26,769 nt of DNA, taken from assembly GCA_030528765.1 (NCBI GenBank), contig JAUMYD010000005.1, positions 1-26,769 of the forward strand. The letters are read 5' to 3'. Below, one piece after another: positions 7,040 to 15,139 of this stretch (its first letter is position 1; each line of letters begins with the position of its first letter). Under the pieces are notes generated by a model that ran no database searches, was not told where the DNA came from, and saw only the letters and a list, made by a program, of their open reading frames with translations. Made by a program: the position numbers and the translations under genes. Source of the DNA: Bacillota bacterium. GTDB lineage: Bacteria; Bacillota; Dehalobacteriia; UBA4068.

Positions 7040-7678
7040 ATGGCGAATGGTGGCATCTCTAAGCAGACCATTGAGCGTCTGATGCTTTACGCTAATTATC
7101 TGCGCTCCTTGCCGGAAGGTGGTCCGCCCACCATCTCTGCCACGCATATCGGGGAGCAGCTTGGTTTGAATCAGGTTGTGGTTCGGAAAGATCTGGCAGA
7201 GGTCAGTGACGGCGGCCGGCCGAAGATCGGCTATGTCACCAGTCGGCTCCTGGCAGATATTGAACATGCCCTGGGCTACGATAATGTGAACAGTGCTGTC
7301 CTGGTTGGTGCAGGGAATCTCGGCCGTGCCCTGATGTCGTATGATGGTTTCCGAAACTATGGAGTGGAGATCGTCCTTGCTTTGGATACGAACCAGAGCC
7401 TGGCTGGGCAGAGCTTTGGGAATGTTCCCGTTATGCCCCTGGACAGGCTGGAAAACCTGATGGCCCGGATGAAGCTGCATATCGGCATCATTACTGTCCC
7501 GGCAAAGGTGGCGCAGGAGGTTTGCGATCGCCTGACTGCCGCCGGAATCAAGGCCATCTGGAATTTTTCCTCCATAAATTTAAGCGTGCCTCCGGATGTT
7601 ATGGTGCGCAATGAGAACATGGCGGTATCCCTCTCTATGCTGTCGCAGCACCTGGCGGCCAGCATGGAGAAGGTATAG
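7040..7678 (+). CDS. rex: Rex, redox-sensing transcriptional repressor
   Basis: Rex binds operator DNA when NADH is low and lets go when NADH/NAD+ rises, switching on fermentative NADH-oxidising pathways. The protein is 212 residues, the normal length. The N-terminal winged helix (residues about 5-80) includes the recognition segment NQVVVRKDLAEVSDGGRPKIGY, of which R49-K50-D51-L52 is typical. The C-terminal Rossmann domain carries GAGNLG at 90-95. The C-terminal swapped helix region is present (MLSQHLAASMEK). The start is supported by AAGGAGCGG upstream. It heads the hydrogenase operon, 38 nt before hydC. This supports direct control of H2 production by the NADH/NAD+ ratio and probable autoregulation. 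Confidence 0.96.
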   Translation: MANGGISKQTIERLMLYANYLRSLPEGGPPTISATHIGEQLGLNQVVVRKDLAEVSDGGRPKIGYVTSRLLADIEHALGYDNVNSAVLVGAGNLGRALMSYDGFRNYGVEIVLALDTNQSLAGQSFGNVPVMPLDRLENLMARMKLHIGIITVPAKVAQEVCDRLTAAGIKAIWNFSSINLSVPPDVMVRNENMAVSLSMLSQHLAASMEKV

Positions 7679-7716
7679 CATAGTTTGGCAGTACAAATAT
7701 TAAAGGAGTGAGTAAA

Positions 7717-8205
7717 TTGGCAGCTGTACAGCAGAGCAAATTTGACCGGGTTTGTGCGATCCTGGACAAATACGACAAGAACCCCAATAAGCTGATCCCC
7801 ATCTTGCAGGATATTCAGGAAGAATATACTTACCTGCCTGAAGATATCATGACCTTCGTGGCAACGGCATTGGGCATCTCCAGCGCAAACATCTATGGTG
7901 TAGCAACTTTCTACGCCCACTTCACCCTGGAACCCAAGGGCAAATACATCATCAAGGTCTGTGACGGCACTGCATGCCATGTTAAGAAATCCGACGGGAT
8001 TCTCGCCGCTCTGGAAAAAGAGCTGGGACTCTCCAAAAGCAAGAAAACCAGCGATGATCTGCTCTTCACTCTGGAAACAGTAGCATGCCTGGGTGCCTGC
8101 GGTCTGGCTCCGGCAGTAGTCATCAATGATAAGGTGCATGGCCTGATGACTCCTGAAAGCACCATTGCTCTGATTAACGAAATCAAGGAGGCGGAAGCAA
8201 AATGA
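7717..8205 (+). CDS. hydC: HydC, NuoE-like [2Fe-2S] subunit of NADH-linked [FeFe]-hydrogenase
   Basis: This is the small electron-transfer subunit of the trimeric HydABC complex, homologous to NuoE of complex I. The protein is 162 residues when started at TTG 7717. This start is preferred because AAAGGAG (7702-7708) lies 8 nt before it; the in-frame GTG at 7708 overlaps that ribosome binding site. The thioredoxin-like domain ligates a [2Fe-2S] cluster through Cys82, Cys87, Cys124 and Cys128 (CDGTAC and CLGAC). The N-terminal helical part (residues 1-70) contains the family pattern YGVATFYAHF. The stop overlaps the hydB start by 4 nt (ATGA), indicating translational coupling. Confidence 0.93.
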   Translation: MAAVQQSKFDRVCAILDKYDKNPNKLIPILQDIQEEYTYLPEDIMTFVATALGISSANIYGVATFYAHFTLEPKGKYIIKVCDGTACHVKKSDGILAALEKELGLSKSKKTSDDLLFTLETVACLGACGLAPAVVINDKVHGLMTPESTIALINEIKEAEAK

Positions 8206-10085
8206 GTCATATCGATCTGCAAGCCCATAAAGAACAGTTCCGCCAGTGCATGGAACAGTATAAAGCCCGCATCGTCATCTGCGGCGGTACCGGCTGCATG
8301 GCCAACGGTGCAGGCGAAATCATGGAAGAATTCAATCGCGTCCTGAAAGAAAAAGGCCTGAGCGTCACCGTAGCCATGGCTAAGGAAGAAAGCGATTATT
8401 ATATCGCGAAGAGCGGCTGCCAGGGCTTCTGCCAGATGGGTCCCCTGGTGACCATCTATCCGCAGGAAGATCTCTACGTCAAAGTTAAAAAAGAAGATGT
8501 TGAAGAGATCGTTGAAAAAACCCTCATCAAAGGTGAAGCCGTTGAACGTCTGCTCTACAAAGATGATGCAGATCAGCCCATCGCCAATATGCATGAGATC
8601 CCCTTCTATAAACTGCAGAAACGTACCGCGCTGAAGCTCTGCGGTATGATCGATGCGGAAGATATCGATGAATACATCGGTCAGGATGGCTACATTGCAG
8701 CCCGCAAAGCCGTTCTGGAAATGACTCCCGAAGAAGTCTGCAAGGAAATCCTGGATTCCGGCCTGCGTGGTCGTGGCGGCGGCGGTTTCCCCACCGGCCG
8801 CAAATGGGAATTGACCCTGGTTCAGCCCGGCCCCGTCAAATATGTCATCTGCAACGGCGATGAGGGTGACCCCGGCGCATTCATGGATCGCTGCCTGATG
8901 GAAGGTAACCCCCACAGCGTCCTGGAAGGCATGATCATTGCCGCCAAAGCTGTCGGCGCTACCGATGGTTACATCTATGTCCGTACCGAATATCCTCTGG
9001 CTGTTGATCGTCTCCGCATCGCCATTGAGGATGCCAGAAAAGCCGGTATCCTGGGCAAGAACATCTTTGGTTCTACCATGAACTTTGACATCAACATCAT
9101 GGAAGGCGCCGGCGCTTTCGTCTGCGGTGAAGAAACTGCCCTGATGGCCTCCATCGAAGGCCGCCGCGGTATGCCCCAGCCCAAGCCCCCGTTCCCTGCT
9201 GTCAAAGGTCTCTTCGGCAAACCCACTGTCATCAATAATGTGGAAACCCTGGCCACTGTGCCCGTAGTCCTGAACATGGGCGCTGAGAAGTATTCCTCCA
9301 TGGGTACCGAAACCTCCCGCGGCACCAAGACCTTCGCCCTCACCGGTAATGTTGCACATACCGGCCTGATCGAAGTTCCCTTTGGCGCCACCCTGCGTCA
9401 GATCATCGTTGATATCGGCGGCGGCGTTATCGATGATTTCGGTAACAATGTCGGCGCTGATTTCAAAGCCGTTCAGATCGGCGGCCCCTCCGGCGGCTGC
9501 CTGACCCAGGAACATCTGGATATGCCTCTGGACTATGAAAATCTGCAGTCCATCGGCGCCATGGTCGGTTCCGGCGGTCTGGTCGTTATGAACCAGCAGA
9601 CCTGCATGGTTCAGATCGCCCGTTTCTTCATGCAGTTCACCCAGAACGAATCCTGCGGTAAGTGCGTTGTCTGCCGCGAGGGTACCCGCCAGATGCTGGC
9701 TCTGCTGGATGATATCATCGAAGGCCGCGCCACCGGCGAAACTCTGGAGCTGCTGGAAGAACTGGCCAAGATGGTCAAGGTCGGCTCCCTCTGCGGCCTG
9801 GGCAAAACTGCCCCCAACCCGGTTCTGTCTACTCTGAAATATTTCCGCAATGAGTACGAGGAGCATGTTTTCAACAAAAACTGCCCCACCGGCAACTGCC
9901 AGGCTCTGAAGAAATATGCCATCAATCCGGAACTGTGCAAGAGCTGCGGCCTCTGCGCCCGGAAATGCCCGGTGAACGCCATCAGCGGCGCCAAAGGCCA
10001 GCCCTATGAGATCGACAAGAGTGCTTGCATCAAGTGCGGCGCCTGCAAGGAAAGCTGCAAATTCGGCGCTGTCTCCATCAGCTGA
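8202..10085 (+). CDS. hydB: HydB, NuoF-like NADH/FMN subunit of [FeFe]-hydrogenase
   Basis: HydB oxidises NADH at FMN and, in bifurcating HydABC complexes, is where ferredoxin and NADH electrons meet. The protein is 627 residues. Domains in order: an N-terminal thioredoxin-like [2Fe-2S] domain (Cys27, Cys32, Cys73, Cys77); the FMN/NADH fold with GRGGGGFPTGRKW at 190-202 and NGDEGDPGAF; an SLBB-like segment (about 390-450); the NuoF [4Fe-4S] site with Cys485, Cys488, Cys491 and Cys531; and a C-terminal 2[4Fe-4S] ferredoxin (Cys579, 582, 585, 589 and 609, 612, 615, 619). Codon choice is strongly biased (CTG, GGC, ACC, ATC), unlike hydS, and implies very high expression. Confidence 0.96.
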   Translation: MSHIDLQAHKEQFRQCMEQYKARIVICGGTGCMANGAGEIMEEFNRVLKEKGLSVTVAMAKEESDYYIAKSGCQGFCQMGPLVTIYPQEDLYVKVKKEDVEEIVEKTLIKGEAVERLLYKDDADQPIANMHEIPFYKLQKRTALKLCGMIDAEDIDEYIGQDGYIAARKAVLEMTPEEVCKEILDSGLRGRGGGGFPTGRKWELTLVQPGPVKYVICNGDEGDPGAFMDRCLMEGNPHSVLEGMIIAAKAVGATDGYIYVRTEYPLAVDRLRIAIEDARKAGILGKNIFGSTMNFDINIMEGAGAFVCGEETALMASIEGRRGMPQPKPPFPAVKGLFGKPTVINNVETLATVPVVLNMGAEKYSSMGTETSRGTKTFALTGNVAHTGLIEVPFGATLRQIIVDIGGGVIDDFGNNVGADFKAVQIGGPSGGCLTQEHLDMPLDYENLQSIGAMVGSGGLVVMNQQTCMVQIARFFMQFTQNESCGKCVVCREGTRQMLALLDDIIEGRATGETLELLEELAKMVKVGSLCGLGKTAPNPVLSTLKYFRNEYEEHVFNKNCPTGNCQALKKYAINPELCKSCGLCARKCPVNAISGAKGQPYEIDKSACIKCGACKESCKFGAVSIS

Positions 10086-10098
10086 AAGGGGAATCGTG

Positions 10099-12084
10099 AT
10101 GAAACTGGAATACATTACCATAGATAATTGCCAAGTTCTGCTGGAAGGTGAAAAGAATATTCTGGATCTGTGCCGGAAAGCCCACATCGAGCTGCCCACC
10201 TTCTGCTATCATTCTGAAATCAGCGTCTACGGTGCCTGCCGTATGTGCATGGTGGAAGTCGAAGGCCGCGGCCTGGTTCCCGCCTGCTCCACCCCGCCTG
10301 CAGCCGGTATGGTCGTTCGTACCAATACCAAGCAGGTTCGTGATCTGCGCCGGATGATCGTTGAACTGATGCTGGCCAACCACGAAGAAAACTGCACCAC
10401 CTGCCCGAAGAGCGGCGATTGCCGCCTGCGGAAGATCGCCATCCAGCTGGGTGTCGAAAAAGTCCGCTTCCATAAGGTCAATGCACCTGCAACCATCGAT
10501 GATTCCTCCACTGCCATCATCCGCGACCCCGCCAAATGCGTGCTCTGCGGCGATTGCGTTCGCGTCTGCAAAGAGATCCAGTCCGTTGGCGTTCTGGATT
10601 TCGCAAACCGCGGTGCGGAAGCTCAGGTCGTTGCCTGCTTCAACCAGAAACTGGGCGAAGTGGAATGCGTTAACTGCGGCCAGTGCGTGAAGGTCTGCCC
10701 CGTGGGCGCCCTCACTCCCAAATCCCACATCAACCAGGTGTGGTCCGCCATCCATGATACGAATAAAACCGTCGTCGTTCAGATCGCTCCCGCTGTCCGC
10801 GTAGCTCTGGGTGAGTACTTCGGCTTTGAACCCGGCGTCACCACCACCGGCCAGATCGTTACCGCCCTGCGCATGATGGGCTTTGATAAGGTCTATGATA
10901 CCTCCTTCGCTGCTGACTTCACCGTCATCGAAGAAGGCAACGAATTCCTGAAACGCTATCAGGAAAAGAAGAATCTGCCTCAGTTTACTTCCTGCTGCCC
11001 CGCTTGGGTCAAGTTTGCTGAACAGTATTATCCCGACATGCTGGATAATCTCTCCAGCTGCCGTTCTCCTCAGCAGATGTTCGGCTCTCTGTGCAAAAAC
11101 CAGCTGGTCAAGACCATGAATATCCCCCGGGAAAATCTGGTCGTGGTCTCCATCATGCCCTGCACTGCGAAGAAATTCGAAGCACAGCGCCCTGAATTCA
11201 CGCAGGAAGGTAACCCCGATGTTGACTATGTTCTGACCACCCATGAGCTCTCTCTGATGATCAAGGAACATGGTATTTCCTTCTCCCACCTGGAACCCGG
11301 CTCCTTTGATATGCCCTTCGGCTTCAAGACCGGTGCTGCCGTACTCTTCGGCGCTTCCGGCGGCGTCAGCGAAGCAGTTCTGCGCTATGCTGCCTCCACC
11401 CTGGGCGTGAAAGGCAATGTCGATGTGAACCGCCTCCGCGGTCAGGAAGGTGTGAAGATCACCGAAGTCACCCTCGGCGATATCACCCTGCGTCTGGCTG
11501 TTGTCAGCGGCCTGGCTAATGCCCGCCGCCTGCTGGATGCTGTCCGCAGCGGCCAGGAACATTATGATCTGATCGAAGTCATGGCCTGCTGCGGCGGCTG
11601 CATCAATGGTGGTGGCCAGCCCATCAACGAAGATGCGAATGTCCGTCCCGACCGTGCCAAGGGCCTCTACGACAACGATAAGATGATGCAGTTCCATTCT
11701 TCTGAAGAGAATCCTTACCTGAACAAGATGTACGACGAAGAGATCAGCCATGAGATCGCGCATAAGCTGCTCCACACCACCTATAACAACCGTCGTCGCA
11801 TCGATCACGAAGAATTGTCTCTGATCTCCTCTGAACCCGATCAGAAACAGCTGGAAATCAGCATCTGCTTCGGCACCAGCTGCTTCCTCCGTGGCGCTCA
11901 GGAGCTCTATACCCAGCTGATGGGCTACATCCATGAGAATGGCCTGGAAGCCAAGACGGACTTCAAAGCCACCTTCTGCAGCGAACGCTGCAAACGCGGC
12001 CCCGTGGTCACCATCAACGGCCAGGTTCTGGAGCATTGCACGCTGTCCGACGCTGTCACTGTCATTCGTAGCATTATCGGCTAA
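10099..12084 (+). CDS. hydA: HydA, catalytic subunit of NADH-linked (probably electron-bifurcating) [FeFe]-hydrogenase
   Basis: HydA carries the H-cluster that reduces protons to H2. The protein is 661 residues from ATG 10099 (AAGGGGAA upstream). Domains: plant-type [2Fe-2S] ferredoxin (Cys36, 47, 50, 63); His-ligated [4Fe-4S] (His95, Cys99, 102, 108); 2[4Fe-4S] (Cys147, 150, 153, 157 and 190, 193, 196, 200). The H-cluster motifs are TSCCP at 297-301 with the proton-relay Cys299, MPCTAKK at 353-359, and MACCGGC at 495-501 followed by NGGG. After the small-subunit-like segment comes an extra C-terminal thioredoxin-like [2Fe-2S] domain (Cys590, 595, 627, 631). Codon bias is as strong as in hydB. 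The hydEFG maturases needed to build the H-cluster are not in the window. Confidence 0.97.
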   Translation: MKLEYITIDNCQVLLEGEKNILDLCRKAHIELPTFCYHSEISVYGACRMCMVEVEGRGLVPACSTPPAAGMVVRTNTKQVRDLRRMIVELMLANHEENCTTCPKSGDCRLRKIAIQLGVEKVRFHKVNAPATIDDSSTAIIRDPAKCVLCGDCVRVCKEIQSVGVLDFANRGAEAQVVACFNQKLGEVECVNCGQCVKVCPVGALTPKSHINQVWSAIHDTNKTVVVQIAPAVRVALGEYFGFEPGVTTTGQIVTALRMMGFDKVYDTSFAADFTVIEEGNEFLKRYQEKKNLPQFTSCCPAWVKFAEQYYPDMLDNLSSCRSPQQMFGSLCKNQLVKTMNIPRENLVVVSIMPCTAKKFEAQRPEFTQEGNPDVDYVLTTHELSLMIKEHGISFSHLEPGSFDMPFGFKTGAAVLFGASGGVSEAVLRYAASTLGVKGNVDVNRLRGQEGVKITEVTLGDITLRLAVVSGLANARRLLDAVRSGQEHYDLIEVMACCGGCINGGGQPINEDANVRPDRAKGLYDNDKMMQFHSSEENPYLNKMYDEEISHEIAHKLLHTTYNNRRRIDHEELSLISSEPDQKQLEISICFGTSCFLRGAQELYTQLMGYIHENGLEAKTDFKATFCSERCKRGPVVTINGQVLEHCTLSDAVTVIRSIIG

Positions 12085-12113
12085 TAATTGAATATCGCAA
12101 GGGAGGATGGGTC

Positions 12114-13808
12114 ATGAGAAACGTTATTGACACAATCATTTCGAATTGTCAGGATTGCTATCGTTGTGTTCGGGCTTGCCCGGTGAAGGCCATTAAGATC
12201 ACAGGCGCACAGGCACGAATCGTTAACGATTTGTGTATCAGCTGCGGCACCTGTGTGCGGGAATGCCCGAAACATGCGAAGGTAAGCGTTTCCCAAATTG
12301 AATCGATTCGGGAGCTGCTCCAGGGTCCCGACCCTGTGGTGGCTTCCGTGGCCCCCTCCTTTGCCGCTTTGTTTAGCGGTTGGCAGCAGACTCGTTTGCC
12401 GGCCGCTTTGCGTATGCTGGGTTTTGCCCATGTTTCCGAAACAGCAGAAGGTGCGGAGCTGGTGAGCCAGCGCTCCCTGGAAAAACGGGAGGGGACTTCC
12501 ATCTGCACAGCCTGCCCGGCAGTGGTGAACTACATTGAGCAGTATCACCCGGAATATCTGGATATGCTGATCCCCGTGGTTTCGCCGATGATCATGCACG
12601 GGAAGATCCTGAAGCAGCGCTACCCCGGCTGCAAGGTGGTCTTTATTGGCCCCTGCGCCGCCAAAAAGCAGGAAGCGGAACGCCCTGAATACGAGGGGAT
12701 CATCGATGCAGTCATGACCTTCCAGGAATTGAAGAATTGGCTGGATTCGGAAGGCGTTAACCTCTCCACCTGCCCGGAAAGTGGTTTCGAAAGCTATGGC
12801 GATCTTTCCCGGGCCCGTCTCTTCCCCCTGCAGGGCGGTATGCTGAAGACCTGTGATATTGCCTGCGATAATACAGAGGCAAGGATCCTCCATGTGGGCG
12901 GCCCCAATGAGGTGAAGGCCCTCTTCTCCATTCCCCCGGAAGAATGGGGATATGATATCGTGGAGCCCCTTTTCTGCACAGAGGGCTGCATCAACGGCCC
13001 CTGCTTCTCCCTGGATGGAGAAGATGAAAGCATTTACACCCTGCGCAATGGGGTGATCGGATATGCCGCCGAAACCCTGAATCTGCCCAACCGTGAGGAT
13101 TATTCCCAGCTGGACAGCGGGACCAGCTTTTACGCACGCCCTGCCGAAAAAGACGAGGTTTCGGAAGAGGATATTCAGAAAGTATTTGAGAAAACCGGTA
13201 AATCCAATCCGGAAATGCAGCTGAACTGTGGGGCCTGCGGCTACAATTCCTGCCGGGAAAAGGCCATTGCCGTGGTTCGCGGCCTGGCAGAGCCGGAAAT
13301 GTGTATGCCCTATATGCGCCGTAATGCGCAGCAGCGCACGGATAAGATCATCGAGATGAGCCCCACCGGCATCGTCATCGTGGATGAAGACCTGAACATG
13401 ATTCACATGAATGCTGCCTTCCAGAAGATGTTCATGTGCAATAACGATGTACTCGGCCGCCGCATCTCCTATCTGATCGACAGCGAAGGCTTTGAAAAGC
13501 TGGCAGTCGGCCTTTTGGAGACCTATGAATCCATTAAAGCGAAATACGGGAAGAAATACCATGAGGTTCTCTATACCGTTGCGGAAAATAAGCAGTACGT
13601 GGGTATCTATACGGATATGTCGCAGATGAAGATGGATTCCAGTCAGCTGGATCTGGTCAAGCGGCAAACTCTGCAGCAGGCAAAAGAATTGCTGAATCAT
13701 CAGATCGAATTTTCTCAGGAAATGGCTCACTATCTGGGCAAGAGTACGGCCCGTAATGAAGAATTGGTTAAACAGCTGATCGACCTTTACGAGGAAAGCA
13801 AATATTAG
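12114..13808 (+). CDS. hydS: HydS-type sensory [FeFe]-hydrogenase with Fe-S and PAS domains
   Basis: The protein is 564 residues. It has 2[4Fe-4S] at the N-terminus (Cys12, 15, 18, 22; 41, 44, 47, 51) and then an H-cluster domain. The first motif reads CTACPAV: Cys134 aligns with the cluster ligand, but Ala133 replaces the proton-relay Cys. The second reads GPCAAKK at 179-185, with Gly for the usual Met. The third reads CTEGC at 288-292, followed by NGPC instead of NGGG. An Fes-type [4Fe-4S] motif follows (Cys372, 375, 380, 397), then a PAS domain (about 405-510) and a helical tail. The Cys-to-Ala change and PAS domain are hallmarks of the slow, sensory HydS (group C) enzymes, so it probably senses H2 or redox state rather than making H2. 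RBS GGGAGG; 29 nt after hydA, 16 nt before the phosphatase. Codon bias is much weaker than in hydA. Confidence 0.92.
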   Translation: MRNVIDTIISNCQDCYRCVRACPVKAIKITGAQARIVNDLCISCGTCVRECPKHAKVSVSQIESIRELLQGPDPVVASVAPSFAALFSGWQQTRLPAALRMLGFAHVSETAEGAELVSQRSLEKREGTSICTACPAVVNYIEQYHPEYLDMLIPVVSPMIMHGKILKQRYPGCKVVFIGPCAAKKQEAERPEYEGIIDAVMTFQELKNWLDSEGVNLSTCPESGFESYGDLSRARLFPLQGGMLKTCDIACDNTEARILHVGGPNEVKALFSIPPEEWGYDIVEPLFCTEGCINGPCFSLDGEDESIYTLRNGVIGYAAETLNLPNREDYSQLDSGTSFYARPAEKDEVSEEDIQKVFEKTGKSNPEMQLNCGACGYNSCREKAIAVVRGLAEPEMCMPYMRRNAQQRTDKIIEMSPTGIVIVDEDLNMIHMNAAFQKMFMCNNDVLGRRISYLIDSEGFEKLAVGLLETYESIKAKYGKKYHEVLYTVAENKQYVGIYTDMSQMKMDSSQLDLVKRQTLQQAKELLNHQIEFSQEMAHYLGKSTARNEELVKQLIDLYEESKY

Positions 13809-13824
13809 GCCGGAGGAGAAAATC

Positions 13825-14976
13825 ATGAACTTTTTCGAAACAACGGTCTATCAGGAGATCAAGGATAAGCAGCTGGTCTGCGGGGATGCGGTGCGCTGCC
13901 TGCGCCTGAATCAGGCAACCTACCTGATCCTTTGTGACGGTGTGGGCTCCGGCATTTATGCGAATATTGCCGCCATCACCTGTGCGGAACGGCTGATGGA
14001 GCTTTGCAGCTCCAATGTTGCTTTCAAGGATGCCTGCTGCATGGTTGCGGATTCCATGCATCGGGCCCGGACGCAGGATATCCCTTTCGCAGCTTTTTCC
14101 GCTGTGCGTATCCTGCGGGATGGCCATTATGTACTTTATACTTATGAATCCCCCCAGCCCGTTGCCATCCGCGGCGGCCGCGCCGAAGTTGTGGAAGCCG
14201 GCCGCTTCCTGAATGCCGGCTATGAGATCGTGGGTGAATCCTTCGGCGAGCTGGATCTTGGAGACAGCATTCTGCTCTTCTCTGATGGTGTCTCTCAGGC
14301 AGGCCTGGGCACCGGCTATAATTTCGGTATCGGCTCTGAGGGGCTGGCGGATTTCATCAATGAAAACCGCGCCCTGCCTCTGGAGGCTCTGCTGCGGAAA
14401 ATCTGCCAGATGACCCGGAAAATTTCCGGGAATCGTGTCAAAGATGATACCTCCCTGGCTGCCCTTACCGGCCGCGAAGCCAGAGAGCTGACCATCATCA
14501 CCGGCCCACCCAGTAATCGGGCAAAGGATAAGGAATTTGTGCAGCGCTTCGCCGCCGCGAAGGGAGTTCGCGTGGTCTGCGGCTCCACCACTGCGGATAT
14601 CGTTGCCAAGCATATGGGCAAGGAGCTGCAGTATAAAAAGCCCAGCCAATCCTTCAGTGCTCCGCCGGAATACAGCATCGATGGCGTGGATCTGACCACG
14701 GAAGGCTCCATCATGCTGAACCAGGTCTATAACATTCTGGATGAATCTCTGGAGGAAGTCGCTGATGTGACTTCGAATCCTTCCCCTGTATTCAAATTAT
14801 ACAATTATATCCGTCAGGCAGATGTGATCACCTTCCTGCATGGCAGGGCGGTGAATGAGGCCCATCAGGATCTGGTCTTTAAGCAGGTGGGTGTTCGTCC
14901 CCGCCACCTGACGCTCAGCCTTCTGCAAAAGAAGCTGGAGGCTATGGGGAAATATGTGAGCATTTCCAATTATTGA
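13825..14976 (+). CDS. SpoIIE-type PP2C serine/threonine phosphatase with a distinct C-terminal domain
   Basis: The protein is 383 residues. Residues 1-215 form a PPM/SpoIIE phosphatase: metal-binding acidic positions are visible as GD (Asp21), CDGVGSG (Asp38), FSDGVSQAG (Asp154) and KDDTSLAAL (Asp207/208). Residues about 220-383 form a second domain opening LTIITGPPSNRAKDKE, with CGSTTADIVAKHMG at 252-265, then IDGVDLTTEG and a GRAVNEAHQDL segment. I know this arrangement from phosphatases next to HydS genes but not its function. It follows hydS by 16 nt (RBS GGAGG) and ends at a strong terminator, so it is the likely signalling output of HydS, acting on an unknown phosphoprotein. Sporulation is not implied. 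Confidence 0.88.
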   Translation: MNFFETTVYQEIKDKQLVCGDAVRCLRLNQATYLILCDGVGSGIYANIAAITCAERLMELCSSNVAFKDACCMVADSMHRARTQDIPFAAFSAVRILRDGHYVLYTYESPQPVAIRGGRAEVVEAGRFLNAGYEIVGESFGELDLGDSILLFSDGVSQAGLGTGYNFGIGSEGLADFINENRALPLEALLRKICQMTRKISGNRVKDDTSLAALTGREARELTIITGPPSNRAKDKEFVQRFAAAKGVRVVCGSTTADIVAKHMGKELQYKKPSQSFSAPPEYSIDGVDLTTEGSIMLNQVYNILDESLEEVADVTSNPSPVFKLYNYIRQADVITFLHGRAVNEAHQDLVFKQVGVRPRHLTLSLLQKKLEAMGKYVSISNY

Positions 14977-15006
14977 TACATAACAGGAACAAAAACGCAT
15001 TTTCAG

Positions 15007-15038
15007 GAGCTTCTGCCGAGGGCAGAAGCTCTTTTTTT
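15007..15038 (+). terminator. intrinsic terminator of the rex-hyd operon
   Basis: GAGCTTCTGCC (15007-15017) pairs with GGCAGAAGCTC (15021-15031) around GAG, followed by T7 (15032-15038). Confidence 0.92.
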
Positions 15039-15066
15039 CTGCGCTGTTTCCGCTGACAGAAGGCAC

Positions 15067-15097
15067 GAAAAAGAGCCGCCGGTACACCGACGGCTCT
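15067..15097 (-). terminator. intrinsic terminator of the relQ-nitroreductase unit
   Basis: AGAGCCG (15072-15078) pairs with CGGCTCT (15091-15097) with further inner pairing. On the minus strand the stem runs directly into a T-tract (15072 down to 15068). Confidence 0.8.
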
Positions 15098-15139
15098 GAA
15101 GATATTTTTGCTTCCCTTTTCCTGAATCTTTTGTCCGGA

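Noticed and set aside
7708..7716. GTG at 7708 as hydC start
   Set aside because: It overlaps the AAAGGAG ribosome binding site, which is ideally spaced for the in-frame TTG at 7717.
10006..10098. Upstream extension of hydA by 31 codons
   Set aside because: It overlaps the conserved ferredoxin end of hydB; ATG 10099 has its own ribosome binding site and gives the standard N-terminus.
7911..10199. 762-codon open frame opposite hydC and hydB
   Set aside because: Arises from the strong codon bias of hydB; no start signals, and the repetitive Gly/Ala/Phe/Asp composition is typical of antisense translation.
10078..12036. 652-codon open frame opposite hydA
   Set aside because: Same reason: antisense shadow of a highly biased gene.
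12081..13826. 581-codon open frame opposite hydS
   Set aside because: Antisense shadow; the plus strand encodes a protein with all expected Fe-S motifs.
13825..14976. Sporulation phosphatase SpoIIE
   Set aside because: Only the PP2C core is shared; there is no N-terminal membrane region, and the operon context is hydrogenase signalling.
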